A stretch of DNA of 64,000 bases from Thalassotalea sp. 1_MG-2023 (GTDB lineage Bacteria; Pseudomonadota; Gammaproteobacteria; Enterobacterales; Alteromonadaceae), in the NCBI RefSeq assembly GCF_030546745.1, contig NZ_JAUOPD010000001.1:1-64000 (forward strand), in the 5' to 3' direction. Both the position numbers and the translations under genes were made by a program. Below, one piece after another: positions 7,603-17,126 of the stretch. The notes beneath the pieces are model-generated. The model was not told the origin of the DNA and made no database searches. It saw only the letters and a program-made list of their open reading frames with translations. Position 1 is the first letter of the stretch, and every line of letters starts with the position of its first letter.

Positions 7603-8661
7603 ATGAAAATTTATAAAGCCGGTTTACTGGCGACAGGCTTATTAACACTCGCAAGTTCAGCACACGCAGGATATGAAATTAAACTAACTGAAGATGATAA
7701 AATAACCTTCGGAGGTTTTATACAAGGAGATATTCGTTATATTGATGGTAATGCATCATCAACGTTAACCAATGATGATTTTTGGATCGGCCATGTCGTA
7801 AACGATGATATTTCAAACACTCGCTTTTCTGCCAGTTCAACACGCTTCAATACAAAATATCAGCATGGTGATATAACCGGCTTCATTGAAATGGACTTTT
7901 ATGGCGGTGACGGTAACGAGCGCTTAACTAATTCTCGTCATCCTCGTTTACGTCATGCGTTTATTAAATATAAAAATTGGACCGTTGGTCAAACATGGTC
8001 AACGTTTGTCAATACTAGTGCTTTAGCTGAAGCTGCTGACTTCGGTGGCCCTTTAGTTGCAGCGGCATTTATTCGTCAAGATTTGATCCGTTATACCAAC
8101 GGTAACTTTCAGGTTGCGATTGAAAACCCAGAGTCTTACGGAGGCTATACTGGTGCAGGTGGTTATGGCTCACAAGATTCAGTGCCTGATGTTATTGCTA
8201 AATACACCTTCTCGGGTGATTGGGGTAATGTGTCAGTTGCAGGTGTCGCTAAACAATTAGAAACAGTTAGTGGCGAATCAGAATCAGGGTTTGGCTACGG
8301 TATTGCCGGTAGAATCAAAACTGTGGGTAAAGATGATTTTAGATTTCAACTGCATGGTGGCAATACGGGTCGCTATGTAGGAGCGGCTGCCGCGACAGAC
8401 CTTGTCGGTGAAGAAGTCGAGGAAACAAAATCTATTTCTGTTGCTTATCGCCATTTTTGGACAGAAACATTAAGAACGAATGTTTTTTATGGTCGAACAG
8501 AAACAGAAGAATCAGATCGTGAACGTACACACTGGGGCGTAAACCTGTTTAAAAGCATAACGCCAAAACTATCGTACGGTGTTGAGTTTGGTAATTTTGA
8601 TGCAGAAGACCTCGCTGCTGATTCTAATTACGCACAACTTTCTGTGAAATATGTTTTATAA
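7603..8661 (+). CDS. DcaP-family trimeric outer-membrane porin
   Basis: From the ATG at 7603 the 352-residue protein starts with a signal peptide (MKIYKAGLLATGLLTLASSAHAG). It continues as alternating beta strands ending in the terminal pattern AQLSVKYVL, typical of outer-membrane barrels although ending in Leu rather than Phe. The segment KNWTVGQTWSTFVN and the pattern GFIEMDFYGG resemble DcaP-like porins, which pass dicarboxylates and other small anionic solutes. I prefer 7603 to the in-frame ATG at 7588 because the signal peptide begins there and GGGGAAAG/GTAGAG lies just upstream. It has its own strong terminator. Confidence 0.82.
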   Translation: MKIYKAGLLATGLLTLASSAHAGYEIKLTEDDKITFGGFIQGDIRYIDGNASSTLTNDDFWIGHVVNDDISNTRFSASSTRFNTKYQHGDITGFIEMDFYGGDGNERLTNSRHPRLRHAFIKYKNWTVGQTWSTFVNTSALAEAADFGGPLVAAAFIRQDLIRYTNGNFQVAIENPESYGGYTGAGGYGSQDSVPDVIAKYTFSGDWGNVSVAGVAKQLETVSGESESGFGYGIAGRIKTVGKDDFRFQLHGGNTGRYVGAAAATDLVGEEVEETKSISVAYRHFWTETLRTNVFYGRTETEESDRERTHWGVNLFKSITPKLSYGVEFGNFDAEDLAADSNYAQLSVKYVL

Positions 8662-8716
8662 CGTTACTGTGTTAACACGTTTTTGCGTTAGTTAGCCTCA
8701 CTGAGGTTATCTTTAT

Positions 8717-8740
8717 AGGGAAGCAATGCTTCCCTTTTTT
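8717..8740 (+). terminator. intrinsic terminator after porin gene
   Basis: AGGGAAGC and GCTTCCCT (8717-8724 and 8728-8735) form an 8-bp perfect stem around AAT, followed by a run of Ts to 8741. Confidence 0.92.
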
Positions 8741-8741
8741 T

Positions 8742-9030
8742 ATAGGTAAATAATCACGTTAAGTCATAGAAATATTGGATATACGCCAATTTAATTCAGT
8801 CACTCTAAATATTCCAGAGCTGCATGTTTTACGTTAATCACAATATCAAGCGAATCGCATTAATCTCCTTTCTATGGCTTATATATCGTTATTATCCCGT
8901 AAATATTTTGTGGTTATTTTGTAAACCGTTAAAAATTTTATATTTTTTTAACAATTTGGATTTTTTGCCGATATAATCTTTACTTAGATAGACCATTAAC
9001 CACAACTTCAATACGGAATTTAAAACCTTA
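8742..9030. other. leader region upstream of chemoreceptor gene, no gene
   Basis: No gene is seen between the porin terminator and the chemoreceptor start. The stretch is very AT-rich and includes a good sigma-28-type promoter at 8948-8974, which leaves an untranslated leader of about 45 bases. Confidence 0.6.
8948..8974 (+). promoter_or_regulatory. sigma-28 (FliA) type promoter for the chemoreceptor gene
   Basis: TTAA at 8948-8951 is followed after exactly 15 bases by GCCGATAT at 8967-8974. The FliA consensus is TAAA-N15-GCCGATAA, so the -10 matches at seven of eight positions and the spacing is exact. Transcription would start near 8982-8985 and the coding region begins at 9031. Chemoreceptor genes are commonly in the FliA regulon. 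Confidence 0.75.
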
Positions 9031-10563
9031 ATGAATACCACAACGAATGAAGTTACATTTTCGCCTTCTGAACAGCTTGTTTCGATTACCGACACTCAAG
9101 GTGTGATTTTATATGCTAATGAAGATTTTTGTCGAATAGCGGGATATTCACAATCTGAACTAGAAGGGCAGCATCATAATATTGTTCGTCACCCTGATAT
9201 GCCTAAGGCGGCTTTTGCTGACTTATGGCAAAAACTTAAACGGGGAGACTCTTGGCGAGGCATGGTTAAAAACCGTTGTAAGAATGGTGATTATTATTGG
9301 GTAGATGCCTACGTTACTCCTTTATACGAGGGGAATAATATTGTTGGCTACCAATCTGTTCGTTGTTGTCCTACGGCCGAACAAAAACATAAGGCACAGG
9401 CGCTGTATCAACAGATAAATCAAGGGAAATCGATAAACGAATTTTCTACGAATGTGTCTTTAAAACGTAGCTTGGCTGCTGCGCTTGTATGTTCAGTTAC
9501 GATATTATTAGCATGGCTTGTTTCTATGTACGCAGCAGGCGCGTTACTTCTGACGGTTGCGTTACTGGTTATTATTTTTAAAGATGAGTTTATTGATATC
9601 TCTAATCAAATTTCACAATATAAACAAGAATTCGACAGTCCATCTAGGTTCGTGTTTAGTGGTAAAGGCATTGCCGCGTTAATGCGATACCCGTATTTAA
9701 TGCAGCAAGCAAAAATAAGAACAATTTTAGGAAGAAGCCGTGATTCAGGTGAAGGGCTTGTTAATCTTGGAGTAAAATTAAAAGATACCTCTGCTCGTTC
9801 TTTGGAAGGTCTATTTAATGAAAACTCGCAGCTAGATCAATTAGCAACGGCAATGACAGAAATGTCTGCCACCGTTCAAGATGTCAGTCAAAGTACTACA
9901 GATGCTTACGACAAGGTCGTGGTAATGCAGTCTGAATGTAATCAAGCAATTAGTGTAATTGATCATAGTCAGAAAAAAATCACCGTATTATCAGGTGAGG
10001 TAGAATCTGCTGCAAATACTGCAACTAACCTTGTTACAGATATCACCCGTATTTCAGATATCATGACTGAAATTCAAGGCATTGCTGATCAAACTAACCT
10101 ATTAGCTTTAAATGCGGCTATTGAGGCTGCTCGTGCTGGTGAACAAGGACGAGGTTTTGCTGTTGTTGCAGATGAAGTGCGAACCCTTGCTGGCAGAACG
10201 CAATCTGCAACCGAGCAAATACAAGGTTCAGTGGTAGAGCTTCAACAAACGCTACAGCAATGGAGCGCAACCATGGTTTCAAGTCAAGGTGAAGCAGAAT
10301 CATGCGTAGAAGATGCAACAGAAGCAAAAGCTGGAATGGATCGCATCAAAGGTATGATGGATGAAGTAACAGATATTGCAGGGCAAATAGCAACGGCAAC
10401 CGAACAACAAAGTGCCGTCGCGGCAGAAATGACCCAAAGCGTGCATAGTATCGATGGTATTTCAAAAGAAAACACCGAAATTGCTGAGCAAGTTAACCGT
10501 TATGGTATTGAGGTGAACAAAAGTGCGGAAACGTTAGAGTCGTTAAGCTCAACGTTTCGATAA
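9031..10563 (+). CDS. PAS-domain methyl-accepting chemotaxis protein, Aer-like
   Basis: The 510-residue protein has an N-terminal PAS domain (about residues 10-115; contains [16 protein letters not shown] and [16 protein letters not shown], as in Aer). A paired transmembrane segment follows at about 148-185, with no periplasmic domain of note, then the signalling domain. The CheA/CheW-binding hairpin reads [20 protein letters not shown] with RTLAGRTQ after it. It probably senses redox or energy state through a cofactor in the PAS domain and controls CheA. The Aer-type HAMP-like region after the membrane segment is short. A FliA-type promoter precedes it and a terminator follows it. Confidence 0.92.
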   Translation: MNTTTNEVTFSPSEQLVSITDTQGVILYANEDFCRIAGYSQSELEGQHHNIVRHPDMPKAAFADLWQKLKRGDSWRGMVKNRCKNGDYYWVDAYVTPLYEGNNIVGYQSVRCCPTAEQKHKAQALYQQINQGKSINEFSTNVSLKRSLAAALVCSVTILLAWLVSMYAAGALLLTVALLVIIFKDEFIDISNQISQYKQEFDSPSRFVFSGKGIAALMRYPYLMQQAKIRTILGRSRDSGEGLVNLGVKLKDTSARSLEGLFNENSQLDQLATAMTEMSATVQDVSQSTTDAYDKVVVMQSECNQAISVIDHSQKKITVLSGEVESAANTATNLVTDITRISDIMTEIQGIADQTNLLALNAAIEAARAGEQGRGFAVVADEVRTLAGRTQSATEQIQGSVVELQQTLQQWSATMVSSQGEAESCVEDATEAKAGMDRIKGMMDEVTDIAGQIATATEQQSAVAAEMTQSVHSIDGISKENTEIAEQVNRYGIEVNKSAETLESLSSTFR

Positions 10564-10573
10564 TGAAAATGTT

Positions 10574-10609
10574 AAGCACCTTATTGATAATGGGATAGGG
10601 TGCTTTTTT
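10574..10609 (+). terminator. intrinsic terminator after chemoreceptor gene
   Basis: AAGCACC (10574-10580) and GGTGCTT (10599-10605) pair across an 18-base loop, followed by a run of Ts to 10609. Confidence 0.75.
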
Positions 10610-10634
10610 ATATCGAAATTACACCGTTATGACT

Positions 10635-11090
10635 TCAATTAATTTTATTTAAATCTGCTGCAGTGAAGTTACTTTTAAAGCTAAATGCATAGGGTGAATC
10701 CCCTCGTTTTCTTAAATGCATCAAACGCTCAATTGCCTCTTCTACTGTAGGTATATGATTAACCGGTACCCACCATAATACGTAAGAGTCTTCGGGGATG
10801 CGATGAAACCACTCTTGCTTTCTTTTGAGAAAATCAATGTGATGGGTTCTGAACATAAAATTCTTTAATGACTCAATATCTTGCCAAACAGACATGTTTA
10901 CGATGATATCTGGGTCATCCATGACTTTGATATCTGTGGCGTCACCACTGTCATCTTTTAAGCGCCAAACAAAGCCATTGCTTGTTTCTGCAATAGCATT
11001 GATCGGTTCCAGGTTGTTGATAAATTCTGCTATTTCTGGTGCGTCTAGCGCGTATTTTGCTTTCGCAATATTAAGTTGTGCAAGATTCAT
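10635..11090 (-). CDS. DUF3291 domain protein
   Basis: The 151-residue cytoplasmic protein fits DUF3291: starts MNLAQLNIAKAKYALDAPE, has the mid-protein strand IIVNMSVWQDIESLKNFMFR and the C-terminal WWVPVNHIPTVEEAIERL. The fold resembles the ferredoxin-like ABM/dimeric barrel superfamily, and the H(I)DFLKRKQEWF helix is typical. Biochemical function is unknown. It lies 49 bases downstream of tex on the same strand and could be read through from it. Confidence 0.82.
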   Translation of the reverse strand: MNLAQLNIAKAKYALDAPEIAEFINNLEPINAIAETSNGFVWRLKDDSGDATDIKVMDDPDIIVNMSVWQDIESLKNFMFRTHHIDFLKRKQEWFHRIPEDSYVLWWVPVNHIPTVEEAIERLMHLRKRGDSPYAFSFKSNFTAADLNKIN

Positions 11091-11139
11091 TGTGCCTCCA
11101 GTACTAAGCAGTACGCTCTAGTTTATTTTTTTTAAGCTA

Positions 11140-13473
11140 TTATTTTTTCAACTTTGCAAAGGCATCAGCAAAGGCATTTCCCATGGCGGCATTTTCTACC
11201 GGTTTTGGTTTTTTGTTGTGATGCTGCGGCCTGGCTTGCTGCTTACCTTTGGGGTTACTTTTGGGTGTATGGGTTGGTTGATATTTTTGTTTTGTAGGCG
11301 CTGATGCTTCATCTGTTAATCGCATTGTAAGACTAATGCGCTTTCGTTCAACATCTACTTCCGTTACCTTAACTTTGACAATATCACCTGCTTTTACCAC
11401 ATCGCGAGGGTCAGAAATAAACTTATTGGTGATCGCAGAAATATGCACTAAACCGTCTTGGTGAACACCTAAATCAACAAAGGCACCAAAATTTGCTACA
11501 TTAGACACCACGCCTTCAAGCACCATACCAACGTTTAAATCTTTGATTGATTCGACGCCTTCGGTAAAGGTCGCTGTTTTAAATTCAGGACGAGGATCTC
11601 GAGCCGGCTTTGCCAGTTCCTGCACCACATCTTTTACGGTAATATCACCGAATTTATCATCAACGAGCGACTGAAAATCAACTTTATTCGCTAATGTTTC
11701 TTCATTAAGCACTTGGTCTATTGAGGCACTTAGCTGGGCTACAATTTTATCTACAATAGGGTAGGTTTCGGGATGAACACCAGATGCGTCTAGTGGATTA
11801 ATACCATCAGAAATTCGTAAAAAACCAGCGGCTTGTTCGAAAGCCTTAGGGCCTAAACGTTCAACCGATTTGATTTCTTTTCTACTGTTAAAACGACCGT
11901 GCGCATCTCGGTAACGAATCACATTATTAGCAATGGTTTTATTTAATCCGGCCACTCTGGTAAGTAATGCCGCAGAGGCGCTGTTGATATCAACACCAAC
12001 TGCATTTACACAGTCTTCAATGACATTATCGAGGGCTTTACTTAATTTACTTTGACTTACATCATGTTGATATTGTCCTACGCCAATGGCTTTAGGGTCA
12101 ATTTTAACTAACTCAGCCAAAGGATCTTGTAACCGACGAGCAATGGATACCGCGCCACGAATAGACACATCAACATCAGGAAATTCTGTCGCGGCAAGTT
12201 CAGAAGCTGAATAAACAGAAGCACCTGCTTCGCTGACAATAATTTTTTTGACTTTTCCTTCGCATGCTTTTACAACTTCACCCGCTAACTTATCGCTTTC
12301 TCTTGAGGCTGTGCCATTGCCGATAGCAATAAGGTCAACCTTGTATTGGCGCGCTAAATTAACCAGAGTACGAATAGATTTATCCCAGTTATTTTGCGGC
12401 TCATGTGGAAAAATAGTAGCCGTTTTTAGCAACTTGCCGGTTGCGTCTACCAACGCTATTTTACAGCCAGTTCTAAAGCCTGGATCGATTCCCATTGTTA
12501 TTTTTGGCCCAGCAGGCGCAGCCATTAATAAGTCTTTCAGGTTTTTAGCAAAAACAATAATGGCTTCTTGTTCTGCTTTTTCACGTAAGGTGCCTAAAAA
12601 CTCAGTTTCTAATGATTGACTAAATTTTACTTTCCATGCCATATGTACCACTTTGGTAAGAAATTTAGCGGCTGGCTGCGAAGACAAGTTGAGCTGATAA
12701 TGCTCGGTAATCATTTGTTCTGCTGAAGAATAGTGGCTATTATCTTGCTGCGGATCTACGTCAAGCGATAAGCTTAAAAAGCCTTCGTTTCTACCTCGCA
12801 ATAATGCTAATGCTCGATGTGAGGGAATTTTTACAATTTTTTCAGAATATTCGAAATAATCACGGTATTTAGCACCTTCTTTTTCTTTTTTCTTTAGCAC
12901 CTTACTTTTTAAGTGCGCTTGTTTGGCAATTAATCTACGTAGTTTTGCTAATAGTGATGCGTCTTCGGCGAAGCGCTCGATTAGAATGTAAATGGCCCCC
13001 TCTAACACCTTATCGGTATTTTCAAAGCCTGCGGGAATATTAATGTACTGCTCAGCTTCTATTTCAGGCACGAGTTGCCATTGCTGAAACAATGCCGTAG
13101 CTAAAGGTTCGAGGCCAGCTTCTATGGCGATTTGTCCTTTAGTTCTTCGTTTTGGTCGATAAGGGAGGTACAAATCTTCAAGGCGTGTTTTATTGTCTGC
13201 CTCAAGAATGGATTGTTTTAATTGTGGCGTTAATTTTTCTTGCTGTTCAATGTTCGTTAGTACAACGTGTCTGCGTTCTTCTAGCTCGCGTAAGTATTCA
13301 AGTCGTTGTGATAATGTTCTAAGGTGGCCATCGTCTAACCCTTGCGTAGCTTCTTTTCGGTAACGGGCAATAAATGGTACTGTAGATCCTTCATCAAGTA
13401 ATGAGATTGCAGCGGTTACTTGATGAGTGTTTACATGGAGTTCTTGGGCAATTTTTTCAGCAATTGCAGACAT
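11140..13473 (-). CDS. tex: Tex family RNA-binding transcription accessory protein
   Basis: The 777-residue protein has the Tex architecture: N-terminal helical region with STVPFIARYRKEATQGLDD, the YqgF/RNase H-like domain (GPKITMGIDPGFRTGCKIA, about residues 325-450), helix-hairpin-helix region (NSASAALLTRVAGLNKT, about 505-560) and a C-terminal S1 domain (GVVSNVANFGAFVDLGVHQDG, about 655-725). A basic, Lys/Pro-rich tail follows. Tex proteins bind RNA and associate with transcription; YhgF is the E. coli homologue. I chose the ATG at 13473 because the family N-terminus begins there; an in-frame extension to 13533 adds 20 unrelated residues. Confidence 0.95.
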   Translation of the reverse strand: MSAIAEKIAQELHVNTHQVTAAISLLDEGSTVPFIARYRKEATQGLDDGHLRTLSQRLEYLRELEERRHVVLTNIEQQEKLTPQLKQSILEADNKTRLEDLYLPYRPKRRTKGQIAIEAGLEPLATALFQQWQLVPEIEAEQYINIPAGFENTDKVLEGAIYILIERFAEDASLLAKLRRLIAKQAHLKSKVLKKKEKEGAKYRDYFEYSEKIVKIPSHRALALLRGRNEGFLSLSLDVDPQQDNSHYSSAEQMITEHYQLNLSSQPAAKFLTKVVHMAWKVKFSQSLETEFLGTLREKAEQEAIIVFAKNLKDLLMAAPAGPKITMGIDPGFRTGCKIALVDATGKLLKTATIFPHEPQNNWDKSIRTLVNLARQYKVDLIAIGNGTASRESDKLAGEVVKACEGKVKKIIVSEAGASVYSASELAATEFPDVDVSIRGAVSIARRLQDPLAELVKIDPKAIGVGQYQHDVSQSKLSKALDNVIEDCVNAVGVDINSASAALLTRVAGLNKTIANNVIRYRDAHGRFNSRKEIKSVERLGPKAFEQAAGFLRISDGINPLDASGVHPETYPIVDKIVAQLSASIDQVLNEETLANKVDFQSLVDDKFGDITVKDVVQELAKPARDPRPEFKTATFTEGVESIKDLNVGMVLEGVVSNVANFGAFVDLGVHQDGLVHISAITNKFISDPRDVVKAGDIVKVKVTEVDVERKRISLTMRLTDEASAPTKQKYQPTHTPKSNPKGKQQARPQHHNKKPKPVENAAMGNAFADAFAKLKK

Positions 13474-13641
13474 TATGTCGTGTCCTATAAGGTAATTAGC
13501 GCTTTTTTCTATATATATGGGTGCAAATAACAATTTCTAGGCTATTGAGTGAATATCATTGAATTTATAAATGTCGACATGTGAAGTGATATAGCCTAAT
13601 AGCTCTTATAATCGATAACTATTAGGCTACAAAGCTAGCCG

Positions 13642-14208
13642 TTATTCCATCATATTATTATCAAGGGCTTTCACGGGAAAGCTTTTTGCAAAGGCTAACA
13701 CAGCATCTTTATTTGCTGAATTTGATTCAAACGCTAACATGCCACCGCTTTTTAATGAAACGGTTAGCTTTGTAGAGCCATCAGTGTGTTCTAAGCTTGC
13801 GTTACGTCTTTGAATACGCACTTTATTGTTACTAGAGGTCATACCAAATTGTGCCAGAGCAGCAAAAGCAGAAGCGGCAGCGCCTGTATTTCCTGTTGTT
13901 AATGTTACTTGTATGTATTGATCGTTGTGATGATATTCACGCTCAATAATATTCATTCCCATGGCAGATTGATGGGAAAGCTCATTACCCGAAAAATCGT
14001 TGATTTTATCTTTGAAAAAACTGCTAATTTGATTGTTTTTTAATTGCTCAAGTTGTGTAACACACCAACGAGCCTCTTCTAGCGCACCTTCAATATCTCC
14101 GCTTTCAAATAAATTAGCGGCATTTTTGCAAAGCTTTGCTGGATCTTCATCGTTGGCCAAGGTGCCAAATGTGGTCACACAAATTAGTAATGAGAGTATG
14201 AGTTTCAT
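13642..14208 (-). CDS. secreted protein of unknown function
   Basis: The ATG at 14208 follows AAGGA at good spacing, better than the in-frame TTG at 14214. The 188-residue product has a signal peptide (MKLILSLLICVTTFGTLAN). Next come a helical segment with KLCKNAANLFESGDIEGALEEARWC, which resembles one TPR-like helical pair, and then a beta-rich half. I recognise no family. It is likely periplasmic. It is divergent from the MFS gene. Confidence 0.7.
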   Translation of the reverse strand: MKLILSLLICVTTFGTLANDEDPAKLCKNAANLFESGDIEGALEEARWCVTQLEQLKNNQISSFFKDKINDFSGNELSHQSAMGMNIIEREYHHNDQYIQVTLTTGNTGAAASAFAALAQFGMTSSNNKVRIQRRNASLEHTDGSTKLTVSLKSGGMLAFESNSANKDAVLAFAKSFPVKALDNNMME

Positions 14209-14372
14209 AGTCAATATCCTTATAAATTAATAATGGCAAATAGTATAAAAAACACACAAAAATTAATAGTGCTTTGGTGAATTTATTTTGGTAAATGTCA
14301 CTTGACGAAAATTGATTAAATTAATGAGTGGTCTTTATTTAGCTTGTTATCGTTTGCTATTTTTAATAGAAA

Positions 14373-14391
14373 TGTAATCGTTATCATTAAA
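14373..14391. promoter_or_regulatory. weak Fur-box-like sequence upstream of MFS gene
   Basis: The 19-mer contains TTATCATTA preceded by TAAT and matches the Fur consensus at about 13 of 19 positions by eye. It lies 120-135 bases upstream of the MFS transporter and about 165 upstream of the divergent secreted protein. In AT-rich DNA this may be chance. Confidence 0.3.
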
Positions 14392-14509
14392 AGTCACATA
14401 CCTTGAGTAATTACACTATTTCACTAGAAAACAATCAAGATATGGGTATAATCAAACGATTAATAATCACACAGTGTCACCTTGTATTTGTGGCATGAAG
14501 GTAATAAAA

Positions 14510-16105
14510 ATGCGCGCTAAAGAGTATTTATTTCATCATCCTGTTGCTTTTTGGCTGGGTTGTGTGTTGATCACTCTAGGTGTGCTGTCTCATATTCCAA
14601 TGTTTATTCATGCTGCTCATATGAATTACCGTATGGCAGGCATGGCTATGGATAACACCATGCTTATTGGCATGGCGTTGATTCCATTTGGTTTAGCATT
14701 AGCTTGCTATGGTTTGATGCCCCGCTTAGCAACGTTACGACTCAATAACAGCACTGAAGAAATTCAGTTTCATGTTGCTGACAATAGCCCACTCAACACA
14801 GAACATATTAAATTAGTTATTGCGTTATTAATTGCTGTGATTGTTGATGTAATGAAGCCTGCTACGTTAGGGTTTGTTATGCCAGGGATGACTGATGAAT
14901 ACCAAATAAATAATGAAACAGTAGGGGTTGTAGCACTTGTTGCCTTGACGGGAACAGCTATTGGTTCTGTTTTATGGGGCAGAATGGCAGATCTACTGGG
15001 TCGTCGGGCTGCTATCCTACTCTCAGCATTAATGTTTATTGGTACTGCAATTTGTGGAGCGATGCCGAGTTTTCAGTGGAACCTTATTATGTGTTTTTTA
15101 ATGGGGTTATCTGCAGGTGGTCTATTACCCATAACCTTTACCTTAATGGCTGAAATGGTACCCGCTCATCACCGAGGTTGGTTGCTTGTTGCATTAGGTG
15201 GTATTGGAACCTCAGCAGGTTACTTGCTGGCGTCAGGTGCTGCTGCACTGCTTGAACCGTTATTTAGTTGGCGAGCACTTTGGCTATTAGGCTTACCTAC
15301 AGGTTTAATTGTTATTATCTTGAATAAATATATCCCTGAATCACCGAGATTCTTAGCAAATATGGGATTAGTAAACCAAGCAAAAGCGGTATTAACTAAA
15401 TACAATGGCGAACTTGATGACCCCAAAATTCAGCAAACGCTGCCAGTAACCTGTGAAGAAGTTGAGCCGAGTAGTTTATCTCAAATGATGAAAGGGCCAT
15501 ATGCTTTAATTACACTAGCACTTATTGGCACAGGCGTAGCGTGGGGGGTTGCCAATTTTGGTTTTTTATTGTGGTTACCAACCAATTTGCGTGAAATGGG
15601 TATGAGTGCTCAAGCCACTAATCAGTTGTTAGCACAGTCAGGCTTATTTGCGCTTCCAGGCATTCTGATGGTTGTATGGTTATATCACCGTTGGAGCAGT
15701 ATCAAAACGTTAGTTCTTTTTGTTGCGTTAACGGCGCTTAGCTTAAGTTTGTTTATCATTGGCGATTTACTTGGGCAACTTAATAGTACTGTGATCATTA
15801 CTTCTACAGTGTTGCTGTTAATCAGCAGTAGCGGCGTTATCGCCATGTTAATTCCCTACGCAGCGGAAATTTATCCCGTACAGCACCGTGGTATAGGGGC
15901 TGGCCTAATCGCTGCAAGCTCTAAATTTGGTGGAATAGTTGGCGCATTACTCGGTGTAATGGGGTTATTTGAACAAATAGGGGTATCTGCTTTCACGATT
16001 GCAGTACCATTAGTATTGTGCGCTATTGTTCTTGCTAAAAACGGCATAGATACCCGCGGGCGCCGTCTAGAAGATATACATTTAGCGTTTGTTAATCGCA
16101 CTTAG
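14510..16105 (+). CDS. MFS transporter with two-helix N-terminal extension
   Basis: From the ATG at 14510 (GAAGGT upstream) the protein has 531 residues. A first part of about 100 residues carries two hydrophobic segments (FWLGCVLITLGVLSHIPMF and TMLIGMALIPFGLALACYG). A standard 12-helix major facilitator core follows, with the cytoplasmic loop motif GRMADLLGRRAAI and PESPRFLANMG, as in sugar/aromatic-acid symporters. It should be an inner-membrane, proton-coupled importer of a small organic molecule; the substrate cannot be told. The N-terminal helical pair, with a Met/His-rich stretch between helices, is unusual for the family. Confidence 0.85.
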   Translation: MRAKEYLFHHPVAFWLGCVLITLGVLSHIPMFIHAAHMNYRMAGMAMDNTMLIGMALIPFGLALACYGLMPRLATLRLNNSTEEIQFHVADNSPLNTEHIKLVIALLIAVIVDVMKPATLGFVMPGMTDEYQINNETVGVVALVALTGTAIGSVLWGRMADLLGRRAAILLSALMFIGTAICGAMPSFQWNLIMCFLMGLSAGGLLPITFTLMAEMVPAHHRGWLLVALGGIGTSAGYLLASGAAALLEPLFSWRALWLLGLPTGLIVIILNKYIPESPRFLANMGLVNQAKAVLTKYNGELDDPKIQQTLPVTCEEVEPSSLSQMMKGPYALITLALIGTGVAWGVANFGFLLWLPTNLREMGMSAQATNQLLAQSGLFALPGILMVVWLYHRWSSIKTLVLFVALTALSLSLFIIGDLLGQLNSTVIITSTVLLLISSSGVIAMLIPYAAEIYPVQHRGIGAGLIAASSKFGGIVGALLGVMGLFEQIGVSAFTIAVPLVLCAIVLAKNGIDTRGRRLEDIHLAFVNRT

Positions 16106-16143
16106 ATGTCTTTATGCCAGTGCAACCTCAACAATCAAAATTG

Positions 16144-16224
16144 ATGTAGATTAGTGAAGCATCAAAACAAACAGGTTTATCAATTAAAGCTATTCCATTT
16201 TATCGAGAAAAGGGCTGTTCATAA
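16144..16224 (+). pseudogene. remnant of MerR-family regulator N-terminus
   Basis: Read from ATG at 16144 the codons give M, a TAG stop at 16147, then ISEASKQTGLSIKAIPFYRE and KGCS before TAA. This is the start of a CueR-like MerR regulator (compare ISEAAKQTGLSxKAIRFYEEKGL), with a nonsense codon at position 2 and Arg-to-Pro in the recognition helix. It is cut off after about 26 codons where a full protein has 130-150. It is a pseudogene fragment with no downstream remainder that I can find. Confidence 0.7.
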
Positions 16225-16423
16225 AACCTAGCAGGAACGGATGATGTAGAGTGAATGACGCCATTGATATTGACGTTTTAATCTTGCTTATAGAAGCCAA
16301 AGCGTCAAGCGCATCCTTGTCGATTCTTAAGGGAGTTATTATTTGCTTTCAATGTTCAAACCACTCTATTCATGATAATGCTCTACTTGCAATACTATCG
16401 TAACGTGTTAATTTCTATTCTTA

Positions 16424-16437
16424 ATTGACCGGTCTAT
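16424..16437. promoter_or_regulatory. orphan operator-like palindrome
   Basis: ATTGACCGGTCTAT is symmetrical around the central CG except for one pair. Palindromes with a GACCGGTC core are typical of TetR-family repressors such as NemR. It lies about 100 bases upstream of the DUF2059 gene and could regulate it, or be a leftover of a lost gene. Confidence 0.25.
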
Positions 16438-16537
16438 TTGTTGGTGGAGCTGCTAAACGCTTACTCGGCTTCACTGTCTACATTAGCATTGTAAGCACAT
16501 ACTGATCCGCTGTCGCGGTGTTATATAAGGATATCAA

Positions 16538-17008
16538 GTGAAAAAACGTTTAGTACTACCATTAATATTATGTACCTTGTCATTGCCTACCATGGCACAA
16601 GAAAAACCCATCGATGAACTTTTCAGTGTTATGGCGATGGAAAAGCAAATGGCAGGTGGGTTTGAAGCAATGCTACCTGTGATCGATCAAATGACTGCTA
16701 AGTTTAAATTAGATAGTAAAGGCAAAGCAGAGCTAAAGGATATTTTTCGTACTTGGTATAACGAAGATATTGATCGTACAAAGATGATAAATGAAATGAA
16801 AAAGCTGTATTCGCAAGCATTTACCGTCGATGAACTTAGCGAAATTATCAGCTTTTATAAGACGCCTATCGGCCAAAAATTTTTAGAAACATCACCAAAA
16901 TTAATGCAACTTGGCGCTCAAATTGGTATGCAAGAAGCACAGTCTAAGCAAATTAAACTGATGGAACGTGTGAAACCTTTTCTAGAAAAGCACGGTATCA
17001 AACAGTAA
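16538..17008 (+). CDS. secreted DUF2059 protein
   Basis: The GTG at 16538 is preceded by AAGGATATCAA, a good site. The 156-residue product has a signal peptide (KKRLVLPLILCTLSLPTMAQ). The DUF2059 core follows with ELSEIISFYKTPIGQKFLETSPKLMQ, the most conserved part of the family. Proteins of this family are periplasmic helical proteins without an established function. It is a single-gene unit with a terminator at 17084-17126. Confidence 0.85.
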   Translation: MKKRLVLPLILCTLSLPTMAQEKPIDELFSVMAMEKQMAGGFEAMLPVIDQMTAKFKLDSKGKAELKDIFRTWYNEDIDRTKMINEMKKLYSQAFTVDELSEIISFYKTPIGQKFLETSPKLMQLGAQIGMQEAQSKQIKLMERVKPFLEKHGIKQ

Positions 17009-17083
17009 AAAACCTTTTCTGATTAAAAAACGATTCGCTATCTAGTTTTCCAAAGAATATGGTTATATAAAGCTTTCGAGTAG

Positions 17084-17126
17084 GCACTTTAAGCCTTCGT
17101 GTCATTGAGATGCTTAAGGTGCTTTT
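17084..17126 (+). terminator. intrinsic terminator after DUF2059 gene
   Basis: GCACTTTAAGC (17084-17094) pairs with GCTTAAGGTGC (17112-17122) with one G-T wobble; TTTT follows immediately. Confidence 0.75.

Larger units (their letters stand above)
16106..16537. other. degenerate intergenic region with gene debris
   Basis: About 430 bases without an intact gene. It contains a decayed MerR N-terminus (16144-16224) and, near 16424-16437, a near-palindrome (TTGACCGGTCTA) like a TetR-family operator that now has no regulator beside it. A short open stretch after it (around 16430-16509) reads like a membrane-protein tail but is not identifiable. Confidence 0.5.

Noticed and set aside
12248-12619. 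Plus-strand 123-residue frame inside tex
   Set aside because: It lies wholly within the conserved antisense tex gene and has no recognisable domain.
16225-16420. Transposase or further MerR remnant
   Set aside because: Translations in all frames gave short broken peptides with no recognised motif.
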